From contig JAKCWW010000034.1 of NCBI GenBank assembly GCA_026260175.1, forward strand, positions 159,275 to 189,775: a DNA stretch of 30,501 nt. The letters are read 5' to 3'. Positions 18,617 to 28,744 of this stretch are shown here, one piece after another. The position numbers were made by a program, and so were the translations under genes. Numbering within the stretch: the first letter of the stretch is position 1; every line of letters begins with the position of its first letter. Below the pieces are notes generated by a model, which was not told the origin of the DNA, ran no database searches, and worked only from the letters and a program-made list of their open reading frames with translations. The DNA is from Reticulitermes lucifugus. Lineage: Eukaryota; Arthropoda; Insecta; Blattodea; Rhinotermitidae.

Positions 18617-21518
18617 ACACGACGTACAAATCCAGAAGGCTTGACCCTTCAGCATCACCGCTGTCAGAAACTGGAATATCTCTTGAGATGTGTCAGCGCT
18701 TACAAACTAAAATGGTAATTGAATAGTATATGAATTAAAGATCGTGCGTTTGTGTTTAAAACAGTAAGGATTGCAGCGTCAAGTGAAGAAATAAACTGAA
18801 ATGAAACATTCAAGAAATATTAATTTCTTGTAAACAGTCGTAATAATTCTTTGCCTTTTCAAATGCCTTTCAGTTTCAGTACGGTACGCCCCACTCATTT
18901 CAGCATTTATTCATGGAGCAGCCCGGTTTGTGGTGCCCACACAGCGTTATAATTGCCATTACGCACGGCCCATTGCGCAGCCTGAATTACTCTCCTCTTC
19001 CTATATGGTACACTCGTCATGCACGAAGCTTCTAACAATACAGCTACCACCCTTATACTTTTAATGCCAAGTTTGTCGAGGGTTGTCCTTGTCATAAAAC
19101 ATATTTTCCCAATGTGATTGATTTCCTTTGTTGCTGTGATTTCACTCCTTCCATAGCACTCATCTTGGTTACACTGAGATTAATTGTCCGATATTAAAAA
19201 AAAAACTGCCTTGTCAATTTCTGATGACAGAAGTTGTACAGATCATTGATCTGTGGTAATGCAACTTGGCAGCTCATACATAACCTATCCGGAGGATGTG
19301 AGTTCAGATACACCAAACATGCTTATAAACAGATGTAAAGACTAAGTTGGAAGGAGGGTCAAAGATAAAACAAATTTACAGATCAAATATTTTGAAACCG
19401 CTAACTCCAGAGATAAATTTCTGAAGAGTAGCTGATTCGGAATAATTTCAAGCTGGAATCTAATAAAGTAAAAAAGAAAAGTATTGCCAATTTCGTGATT
19501 TATTAAAATATTAAAACCAAATAAAATAAATAATATTATTCCTACGATTTAATGTTCATCTTATATAACGTCCCACACTATTACACAAACAAAAGTTACA
19601 GTTTCTACCAAAATCTATCCGCCTTGTAGCACAAATGATTAAGAAACTTTCAATTAACAATCTGCGGGCAAAAATATCCTAGTTTTTATGAAGGTCGCTT
19701 GTTAGTTTCATTCTCTCTCTGATTTATTACGGAAGAAAAAGCATCCATATTGAATGTACAAGAGAAGATTTGGATCCCATGACGAAGGAAACAATGCTTC
19801 CCTTCCGGGACTGGAATCTCCATTTTTCAGCCTGTCATACGTGCATCTATAAGACACATAATATAGGCCTACAAGAAGGGTCAAATTGTTTTCACACAAA
19901 TTTCTTGTAAGTTCTCTAAATTGAATGTTCTGCATGTTTTAGTTTCGTAATTGGAGTACGATACAACAAACAGTCGTATAACCTCCCACAAGAAAGCCAA
20001 TGCATGTCCTGAAGGGCCTTGTCTGTGTTTTAGTACATTGAAGCGCCAAGGCAAAGCGATTATATATTTGGCTAAATTAATTTATGATTTGTTGTCAGTT
20101 ATATTTGGCGCAATTAAAAAATAATTTAAGTAGGCATATATTCTGAAGTTCTTTGGAGAAAGGTGCATGCAGTGATTATATAATAGCTACGGCCTTTCTG
20201 ACAGTACACTTGCTTCCCCCCCCTCCCCTCGGAAATATTGAATGGAATTCAGTGGCGTTTTATATTTTGATAATTTATTAAACTAAAATTCTTTGGGATG
20301 TTTTAATTTCCGCTCTTGCTTAATAGGCCCCTTAATCGTTACGTTACAGAAAGTTAACATATAAATTTAGATGTTTTATAAACAGTATTTAAATTGTATG
20401 AAATTTTTGTGTGATAAAATTATAAATATTTTAGTATTGACGGCATTTGTTTTATGAGATTCGATGGAACGGATATTTAACGAAATATAAGACAATATAA
20501 TCTCTGACTGTTTGTATACATGCATTTGTACTCTATTTCCAGTAGGTCAAGATCGAGGTTAATTACGGAGCAAAAGCGACAAAAACACATCCGTGCAATA
20601 TTTGTACTCCTCATGAGTACCTATATATACTCTTGTTAGTATCACAACGGAAAATTACAAATAGCATACCAGCGTTATGCGTGATAGGCTGTGTGTATGT
20701 AGTACTTCACAGTAATTTCATATGGAGCAATAACTGATCAAATTGCAAAGTAAGGGTGCTTGACACAAACCTTCAAAAACAAATAACTGTTTATTTAGGA
20801 TTCCAGATGGATTGTGTGTAGAGTGTATAAAAATGGGTGAGCAAACAGCTGACTGCTGGCAAGTGAGTGACATAACCCGCATAGTACAGGAATGTCATTT
20901 GTCATTCATAAGTTATGCAGACCTGATTTCTTATGCTGGCTGCATCAAGTATGTATCACAAGTACGAGAAATGTAAGCCGGCGAGACCGGTGCCTCAGAA
21001 CATGAGCGACTTACCACACTCAATTTGTTGAGAAGCCCCCAGAACACTCGTAGAACTGCGAATGTTGCAGTTGGTTACATTGTTTTGACCTGGAGACCGG
21101 TTATACTGAGGTTCGTCGTGGCTTTCCTCCACCCCTCCATCAAATACCGGGATATTACCTCATATTAGGCATGGACTGCTTCCTTCTACATTCACTATAA
21201 TTATCATTCACCGTTATTCGATGCTATAGCCCAGAGTTTCCGAACTAGGGTTAGGAGTTTTGCGAAAAGGCGTGGAATAAATGCATAATATAAAACACCG
21301 CGTAAAATTTCCAAATATACCTCAAAATATTAAGGGAATATTTGCCAGCAGTTGGCAGTGCTGGAGTAATCTCCGTGTGAACCCAAATATCTCTTTGTTT
21401 TCTGGCCTGTAAACATTTTCATAGGTGGGAGTTCCTCAGAATAGAAAACTGTTTTGACGGTTCCTCCATACAAGCAGTGTTGGAAAACATTCTTGTAGCC
21501 TATAGTCTGAGATACCGA
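18617..21518. other. Unannotated stretch
   Basis: About 2.9 kb with no recognised gene. Minus-strand frames at 18907-19095 (62 codons), 19708-19935 (75) and 21330-21533 (67) lack motifs. Small items are a hairpin at 19231-19267 (aagttg/caactt enclosing cagatca/tgatctg), a C-run (C8TC4) at 20216-20228 and TAGGCCTA at 19864-19871. Confidence 0.45.
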
Positions 21519-21532
21519 CATCATCATCATCA
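21519..21532 (+). repeat. (CAT)n microsatellite
   Basis: catcatcatcatca, 38 bases before the larger AAT/ATT tract. Confidence 0.8.
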
Positions 21533-21570
21533 AGTCATGAACGTGCGACAGTTACGTTGTAGCTACACGT

Positions 21571-21617
<47 letters not shown>
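21571..21617. repeat. (AAT)7(ATT)8 palindromic microsatellite
   Basis: Seven AAT units are followed directly by eight ATT units. Positions 21571-21614 form a perfect 44-bp palindrome with no spacer, able to extrude as a cruciform or fold as a hairpin in single strands. Confidence 0.95.
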
Positions 21618-22074
21618 GGTTATTTTGTACTAACGTGCTGAATCAACAGCCAGAAGGTCAATTACGAAACCGTCACTCTTACACAGAAAAGATATAAAAA
21701 AAGAAAACAAGAAATTACTTTTAATGTGAGTCCAAAGCTGAATGTTGAACATTATTATGCAGGCTTCAGTAAACACATAAGTAGCTAATCTAAAATTTGA
21801 TCTAAAGCACTCATAGTGATTTGAGTTCTAAGTATAACAACACTTCTGCACACCAATCTTGCAGCTGATGTGTACGGGCCAGAAGGATAATTTATGCATA
21901 AAAACCAACAAAAAGATAAAAAAAATTTCTAACATGCCTTGTAGAAAATCGACAATTAGTGGTGCCCACAATGGTTGGAAAAAATTCAAATCAAATTTGA
22001 CGCGAATCAGAACGAAACGAAATTAATGCTGCCTCTTCTCACTAAAATCATGCAGCTTCAAGAACTTAAGTGTA
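21618..22074. other. Unannotated stretch
   Basis: AT-rich, with no gene or repeat recognised before the SINE-B insertion. Confidence 0.5.
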
Positions 22075-22083
22075 CTGGCATAA

Positions 22084-22297
22084 GGTAAAAGGTAAAGTTC
22101 TCCCTAGAACAGGCCATGAGGGTCCAGAGGGGGAGTAGAGATATAGTTCTACTCTTTCTTTAACCCTGGCACTAGATGGGGGTGGTGGTCAACTCCACGC
22201 CCCGTCCGCTTTACCCCCGGGAAATAGACCCATTGTATAGGAGGCTGGGTGGGCCCCAGGGCCGGTCTGGACGGCTGCGAAAGAACTCGCCCCCCCC
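22084..22297 (-). mobile_element. SINE-B, headless copy with TSD
   Basis: A perfect 9-bp TSD (ctggcataa, 22075-22083 and 22298-22306) flanks a minus-strand copy. It has the tail (ggtaaaaggtaaag on plus) and the full body but stops in the C-run before the tRNA head, so both polymerase III boxes are absent. The hairpin is at 22133-22154. The TSD shows that truncation happened during insertion, as in LINE-type target-primed reverse transcription. It is close in sequence to 28468-28738. Confidence 0.9.
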
Positions 22298-22306
22298 CTG
22301 GCATAA

Positions 22307-24809
22307 TAATAACATATTAGCATTACACCTAGGTTTCTTTTGTAGACTAGAAATAAACACGTTGCCATATTAATACCATCAGAATATGCGCCCTTCCCCT
22401 ACTTTAATATAATGGAGTCATAATAATTACGAGGTGTTCAGCCTCAGTCTACAGTAACATGTACGTACCCCATAACATTGTCCGTCTGATTCTTCCTGAT
22501 TTCATCATCACAAAAGTTACTAAATAAATCCCAAAGTAAAAGAAAATAGACGCAACAGTACCCTAATTTTCTTGGAACAACGTGCACCGTAATAGGTTTC
22601 ATCTAATATCACTGTCGCCGCCGAAGGCACCACCATGAAATGAGATAAAATTACTAACTCTAGGATGTTTGTAGCGCCTTTTTTGCAAAGCTGACAGTAG
22701 CTTTACTAGTCACTACCTTCTCCGATCCTAGGATCAGAACATTCATTACGGTCTTCAAAATGCTGGCCAATAACTCCTTATTTTTAAGTTCCTTTTTAAT
22801 ATTATCGTCATTTTAGATTTTCCTACAAATTTTGCACGCCTGTTACACGTTTCCAATATATGATGCCTGCTTCGCTCATATTATCCTCTAAATCCAATAT
22901 TTTTGCAATTCATAATTTTCTCAGATGCGTAAGTATAGAGTGGCTCAATTTGTTATCAGTTTTAATGTACTACGTATTTGAATGTACGTAGCTTCCTCAT
23001 TTTCTTTCATATGTTTTAAGCTGGACCGACTAGATGTGAAGAGTGTGCAGGTAAGCTGCATACAATTGAAAGCCAAGCACTGTGAATTTATTTGCAATAC
23101 TACAAAGTTATATATGTTCTATACGCCACTATTGCATGGAAAGAAAATTCGCGTGTTTGTAATCCACCAGCAACGTGACTCCTGCATAATAATGGGCCAT
23201 CGTCTGCAGCAGCAAGATAATATACTGAGATCGAAACCTGCACGGTCTGATCGATTAACGGATGCAAAATGCAACAACATCTGTAACATTATGTAAGGCT
23301 AATCGGTTCTTGATAAAACATTCTGCTAAATCAAAGCCACCTCAACACAAAATGCACCAAACAAATGTTAAAAGACCTAATGAGATAGGCCTATAGTAGA
23401 TGACACCTTTTATAAGAGCTGTCGAATTTAGTGATCCATTTCTGTGCATATTTCCCGCTAGCACTAATCTCAATTACGTTAAATTTGAAGGAATTATCTG
23501 AAATATTTAACGCTTTCATCGAGTTAACGTACAAAAAAGTACCTTCTACAAAAATCCATGCCAAATTCCCCCCAGTCTATCTTACAAGTTATTGCTATCG
23601 CCATCAAACCGAAAGTTAAATATGGATCACGAGCGGAAACCATGTCGTTGCTGCACAAAAAGAACCACAACAAAGGCTCGCATTTTTCGGAATTTAATTA
23701 CCACACAAATTTTCAAGGTCATATTCAGTGTCGTTCATGTCACTTCCACAATGGAAATCCGCGTGGCCGACATGGCTAATATCGATTAAAGCTACAAAGT
23801 TGTGGTAGCCTGTGAAGGCATAACATTCATATAAATTTCCATATACGTCTAGCACTTACTTCTGAACTTATCAAAAGGACAACCACATGGACAGACTTAA
23901 ACTTTTATATAAGACGTATGTTACTGTATAAAACAAGGAAGGCAGACTAAAACTTTAGATAGGACTTTAATGGGAAGTAAAGGACACACGCTCGCTTTCC
24001 GTGTAAACTTGAATGTCATTCTTAGCATTGCTGAACAATCACATACCATCCTTACATTAACTGCCTCTATAATAATGGGAGTATATTACATTTTTAAATA
24101 TGCAAATCAGCTTTTGTTGGGCCGAGTCACATCGGGTGTTGTTCATGTATCCATGTAGTTAAAATATGCCATTCCGTATGCATAACTAGAATTGTAAAGA
24201 GGTAAAAATTTGAAGGATGAGACTTTCAGTGACTCGGCATGTAGAAAAATATTAGTGGTCGTTTGGAGCGAATCTTTTAACTTGGAATGTTTTGAATTGT
24301 AGTTATTCAGGAATCAATCAACAGTGGCGTAGTTCTCTCATTTGCCATTAATTGACTAGCTCTCGTATGTTTAAATCTTTCCAAGACACTGTTTTCAAAC
24401 ACGTGCTATCCTACTGATTTGCAGTTCTGAGGTGTATTTAAAACATGAGGGTTTAGATAACAGACAGAAAAATGAAATAATCTGGAACGACGAGTATAGA
24501 ACCAATTCTATACAACAGAGTCCTTCTTCAGAAAATAACATTTCCTCAGCTAAGAGCTCGCCACTCTTTCTTATCCCAATCCAGACGATACCAGTTCAAG
24601 ACCCCCACTCCCCTTTTCACGTTATAGGCTGTCTTTAAGATCAGTTTCAAAAAGTATAAAACATTCGCTCCAGTTAACCTGCTCGTAGTCTCTTAGTAAC
24701 ATAATTTTGATTTCATTATTGAGTTCTCCAATTACTTGAAATTTGCTACGTTTTCTTAGGGCATCCCTGATACGATATTTTCAAAACGGGCTGTTTTTTC
24801 TGCCTTCTC
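22307..24809. other. Unannotated stretch
   Basis: About 2.5 kb without a recognised gene. Plus-strand frames of 62-104 codons occur (22982-23296 is the longest; also 23431-23619, 23558-23779, 23592-23789, 23970-24158, 24432-24638). None has a known motif or clear intron borders. TAGGCCTA lies at 23386-23393. Confidence 0.45.
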
Positions 24810-25313
24810 ATGAAAATAAATGAATATGGTATTCTTAGTGCCTACTTCGTTTTCTCTGTCTCCATTTTTAAATCACCCTCCATACTATTGCGTAAGAGAG
24901 ATTGTGTTTTTTGTCAGCTTTGCTTAATTGATTTTTCAAAATATCCCTTAGAAGAAAAATCTTTTGCACTGACCCCTGGAATTTATATTTCCACAGAATT
25001 CCTTTCACATAGAGCGAAGAAGAAACAACGAATTCCGGCAACCAGAGAGAGGAAACAAGGGTTGCTCGTGTTTACAGGTACCAAGTCTGCCTGCTGCTGT
25101 ATAATTTGTGTCACTGGTTTGTGTCCGCAGCGCCGACCGCTCGGGTGGTCCAGGCTTGAAGCGGTGCGACAGTTGCGACGGATGGGGCCCGACAGCCAGC
25201 ACGAGAACAATAGGCAGATAAATCGTGCAGTGGGAGACACGGCAAGCGACTCGTGCAAAAATAGGATTCAAGATAAGAGGAACAGTGTCTGCAGAACCGC
25301 AAGATCCGTGTAA
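24810..25313 (+). other. 167-codon open frame of unknown status
   Basis: An ATG-started frame of 167 codons. The first 60 or so residues are hydrophobic and Cys-rich; the last 60 or so are basic and polar and coincide with a locally GC-rich block (about 25105-25310). The same block is open in other frames: 128 codons on the minus strand (25005-25391), 91 on minus (24983-25258), 66 on plus (25225-25425). A shared lack of stops in several frames points to base composition rather than selection. A tgtgtccgcag acceptor-like string at 25121-25131 could precede an exon, but no donor or homology supports this. Unknown transposon sequence or a conserved exon are both possible. Confidence 0.15.
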
Positions 25314-25444
25314 TCCTTGTAGGACAAGGTGGTTCTCCCTGTCAGTCACAAGGCCCTCGAAATATTGGTGTTTAATTGAAACTCCATTCATCAGAAAGTT
25401 TGAATCGATGTGGATATTGAAGTGAAATGTCAGTATTGGCAGAG

Positions 25445-25516
25445 GGCAAGTTCTCTTAACTCTTGTACACTGAAGATGGAGGCAATAGTTTCCTCCGAAA
25501 TATGGAGAAACTTGCC
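25445..25516 (+). ncRNA. Degraded hammerhead-like motif inside an inverted repeat
   Basis: CTGAAGA (25470-25476), an extra T (25477), a perfect stem II GGAGG/CCTCC (25478-25482 with 25492-25496) with a 9-nt loop, and GAAA (25497-25500) reproduce the hammerhead core order, with G10.1-C11.1 intact. TATGGA follows where CATGTC would be expected, so the cleavage triplet is lost. Flanking arms ggcaagttctc (25445-25455) and gagaaacttgcc (25505-25516) are complementary but for one extra base and could be a long outer stem I. The proximal stem I is not visible because 14 bases intervene on the 5' side. Predicted inactive; a Penelope-like origin is inferred. Confidence 0.48.
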
Positions 25517-27027
25517 GTGGTTGGAAAGATAATATTAAATCTGGTCTTTAAGGAAAATAATGGATGTGTTTGTGGATTCAACTGGCTCAGGAGACGCTCC
25601 ACTGCCCATATCTAGCAAGGACGGTAAATAACATTGAGTTTCCATTTAAGAGAGCAATTTACGGATTACTGAGCGGTTATTACTTCCCAGAAACGGCCCT
25701 GCTCCTTACAATGTCGAAAAATATTTGGAATAAACGTAGAAGAATTTATTAAAAAATATATTTTTTGTTTTGTATTACATTCCAGTCCTAAATTAGGTGA
25801 AGTGTTTCATACACATAGACCTACACTCTGCTTCCATTAGGACAGACAGCTAAGCACTCTTGGCCGAAACGAAATAGGCTTAACGTTGAAAGGTTTGGCA
25901 TACACCTCCAATGTTGACCCATTTTGAGTTCTAACAAGAGACTGACTGATGAAAAAAAAAATTCCTGTTTTGCCTTCATAAAACTTGTAGGACACAGATC
26001 ACGATTGCATAGTTGGGCAGGAAATGCATTTTTTTAGCAGTCTGAGACAAAGCGTATGAATCCTTCTACTTCTGTGTATCAAAACTTGGACAATGAAACA
26101 CTTTCCTAGCTTGGAGAGCGCAAATGTTGTACTGCATGAGCGGAGCAGGACCACTGTCCTTCCATGGAAGATTACCATACAATTGTCCGATGTGTGAAGT
26201 GATAATGTCCAGCAGTAAGACGGCTTCATAGTTGCACTTGTTACAGAGGCTTTTTTGCTTATTTTGACGATAGAGTGAAACTGTCTGAACGTAAACCTGG
26301 ATTATACGAACACAGTAGCCTACACTGTTTCTAGGTTCAGCAAAACTTATACAGGAATTAACGGAAACAACGTAAGGACCATGTATTGGGCTCTCTTTAT
26401 TCTGAGATACTGAAAGCATATTTAAACAAAACATAATTAAAATTATAATAGCTCACTCTTTCAAAATAATCTACATTGGACGATCTAAGGGTTGTCTCTC
26501 TTCTTGTTAAGGCAATATAAACTTGGGTTGTGTGCATCAAAATAGATTGTGTTTCATTTTTGAATTTTCTCTTGGGGTTTTGTAATTTTTATCGAATATA
26601 ACTTTATCGCTGACCAATTGTTTATTCTAATTTAAAAAGCGCAATTATTTAAAATGGTGAAGTGAGTGGTGTGTACTTTCATATGCCCTATGCAAAAATA
26701 AATCAGGAAAAACGACACAAACTGTGCTTGTTGTACCTCTTTGGATGCCAAACAACACGCTACCTGGCTTAAGATAACCGTTTGAACACTAAACACAAGT
26801 TACTTAAAAACTGACAGGCAGTCAGTTTGTCCGTCTTGGCGTGGAGATTATTCAGGGCTCGTGACCAGACCTTATTCAGTAGTGTCTGACTACAGCAATC
26901 ACAGTCGCTTTGGGGCGTTCTCTTACCGGTCTACGTTAGTGCCCAGCGTCTTGGTTTTTTCAAGTATGTTTAGTAAATTTGCATATTTTTAGAGACCTAA
27001 ACAAATACATTAGCATCTGAACGGTGT
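25517..27027. other. Unannotated stretch
   Basis: No recognised gene in 1.5 kb. Overlapping minus-strand frames of 122 codons (26066-26434) and 76 codons (25999-26229) have no familiar domain; one frame of that length is about what chance predicts for the window. Sequence at 26820-26950 is GC-richer but unidentified. Confidence 0.45.
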
Positions 27028-27040
27028 ATATCTACAATAC

Positions 27041-27302
27041 GCCGATCCCAGTGGCCGCGCCGTCTAAGGCATTGGTCTGCGGCCGTTCGCTTGCTGGGAT
27101 TGTGGGTTCGAATCCCGCCGGGAGCATGGATGTCTGTCTCTTGAGTGTTGCGTGTTGTCAGGTAGAGGTCTCTGCGACGGGCTGGTCCCTCGTCTAGAGG
27201 AGTCCTACCGGGTGTGGTGTGTCTAAAGTGTGTGATCGCGAAACCTCGAAACATGACGAGGCCTAGGCCTCCTAGGGGCTGTCGAGCCATAGAAAAAAAA
27301 AA
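27041..27302 (+). mobile_element. SINE-A, full-length first unit of a dimer
   Basis: This is the best intact copy of the family: A-box-like tggccgcgccg (27052-27062), B box ggttcgaatcc (27105-27115), complete body, 3' stem-loops cctcg/cgagg and ggct-gtcg-agcc, and a 10-A tract (27293-27302). The 5' TSD (atatctacaatac, 27028-27040) is not repeated after this unit. It recurs at 27433-27445, after a second partial unit, so the two units form one insertion. Confidence 0.93.
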
Positions 27303-27432
27303 GAGAGGTCTTTACGTCGGGCTGATCACTCGCCCAGAGAAGTCCTACCGAATGCGGTGTGTCTAAATGAGTGTGATCGTAAAGCCTCGATGATGAGGCC
27401 CTGACCCACTAGGGGCCGTTGCGCCATAAAAA
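27303..27432 (+). mobile_element. SINE-A, second (headless) unit of the dimer
   Basis: It starts at gagaggtctttacg, equivalent to about 27164 of the first unit, and runs through the body to gccgttgcgccataaaaaa. The tRNA head and both polymerase III boxes are absent. It differs from the first unit at many positions, so it is not a recent local duplication. The shared 3' TSD (27433-27445) follows directly. Confidence 0.9.
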
Positions 27433-27445
27433 ATATCTACAATAC

Positions 27446-27969
27446 ATAAAAGAATCTCTGCAGACCCAAATTGCACTGTATTATACACAACATTTCAGTC
27501 CTTGCCTTGGAGAGAAAAAAGTATGCTTCAATTAGAAACACCAAGCAGTAAATTTTGTATAGGAAAATAATCACTATTCATTGTAGAAGTCGCATGGAAC
27601 ACGTAAGTGTAGTGTCGGCAAAACGCAGAAATTTTAATTTTACCGCTCGCCGTAGATGCTCTAACCACGCAAATTAAAAGGAGTTAAGACCGGCCTGTCC
27701 CTTACAGGTTATTGGAGAAGTTAAAATTGTCTGTGTTGTTTAGAAAATAGCCAAGCAATATCCGCATTTTAGGAAACCAGGAAATGTAATGTTATGTTTA
27801 AAGAGGTCGCCATCTGATACTATTCTTAGCCAAACAAATTCAGTCCACACACTCATATCTTACTTACTACCATAAAATTATATTTCGTCAGCATTTAAAT
27901 CTTTCCAGTGGTTTCGATGCTTCAGGTTTTCCAACCATAATTTTATATTCATTCCTATTTTCCTTGAAA
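27446..27969. other. Unannotated stretch
   Basis: No gene or known repeat recognised. Confidence 0.5.
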
Positions 27970-28140
27970 CGAGATAGCTCATTCGGTATAGTGACTAGGC
28001 TAAGGACTGTGCAATCGAAAAAACGCGGTTGTGGTCCCTGCAGATGCAAGAGACTTTTGTTTTTTCCAAAGCGTTTAGAAGACTTTGGGGCCAGTTCATC
28101 CTTATACTAAATGGGTAAAGGGTATGAAACGCCCGGGTCG
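27970..28140 (+). mobile_element. SINE-B relic
   Basis: A tRNA-like A-box region, tagctcattcggtatagtg (about 27975-27993), is followed by a decayed B box (gcggttgtggtccctg). The body fragment tttggggccagttcatcc, actaaatgggtaaaggg, acgcccggg parallels the SINE-B body. The 3' part is missing. It is old, with no TSD seen. Confidence 0.5.
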
Positions 28141-28461
28141 AATACTAAGCCAATCATCTCCATTTAGTGAGCAGATTAAGAGGGGAAAACCCATCGGTTT
28201 TTCCCTGTCAGTATCATTCCATCAGGGTTCACTACTAGTCTCTATCTACATGTTTCGCTTACCAGAAGGACAAAGGGGCGAAGCCTGAGAATCTTCAAAA
28301 AAAGCAATGCTCTTTCGAATATCAAGAAACTTTGAATAGCAACGTACTTTCCCTTTTTTAAATGAGTAAAATCTTACCGCTACTCCCGGCATGATTTCGT
28401 GTTTTGCATCGGGACAACTTCATATTTACCTTTGCATTTTGTCATTCTACTTACTTTGTTG
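28141..28461. other. Unannotated stretch
   Basis: Between two SINE-B copies. The only frame (28085-28288, 67 codons) starts inside the relic and has no known motif. Confidence 0.45.
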
Positions 28462-28467
28462 CTTTCA

Positions 28468-28738
28468 GGTAAAGTTCTTCCTAGAACAGGCCATGAAGGC
28501 CCAGAGGGGGAGTAGAGTTATAGCTCTACTCTTTCTTTAACCCCGGCACTAGATGAGGGTGGGTGGACAATTCCGCGACCCGGCCGCTCTACCCCCGGGA
28601 AAGAGACCCGGTACCCATTCTATAGGAAGCTGGGTGGGCCCCAGGGCCGGTCTGGACGGCTGCGGAAAATATCGCCCCCACCGGGATTCGATCCCCGGAC
28701 CGTCCAGCCCGGAGCGAGTCGCTATACCGACTACGCTA
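28468..28738 (-). mobile_element. SINE-B, best-preserved copy
   Basis: On the minus strand it starts tagcgtagtcgg (28738-28727), a perfect polymerase III A box (TRGYNNARNNGG), and has a perfect B box ggatcgaatcc (28694-28684). The full body, the hairpin gagtagag-ttatag-ctctactc (28510-28531) and a short TTTACC tail follow. A 6-bp TSD (ctttca, 28462-28467 and 28739-28744) is present but short. Intact promoter boxes make it the likeliest copy here to have been transcription-competent. Confidence 0.9.
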
Positions 28739-28744
28739 CTTTCA

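Noticed and set aside
24432..24638. 68-codon frame with protein-like composition, preceded by a possible tttgcag acceptor
   Set aside because: No homology recognised and no matching donor; length is ordinary for chance frames here.
26997..27290. 97-codon minus-strand frame containing GIRTHNPSKRT
   Set aside because: It is the antisense translation of the SINE-A at 27041-27302, a frequent false protein in insect gene sets.
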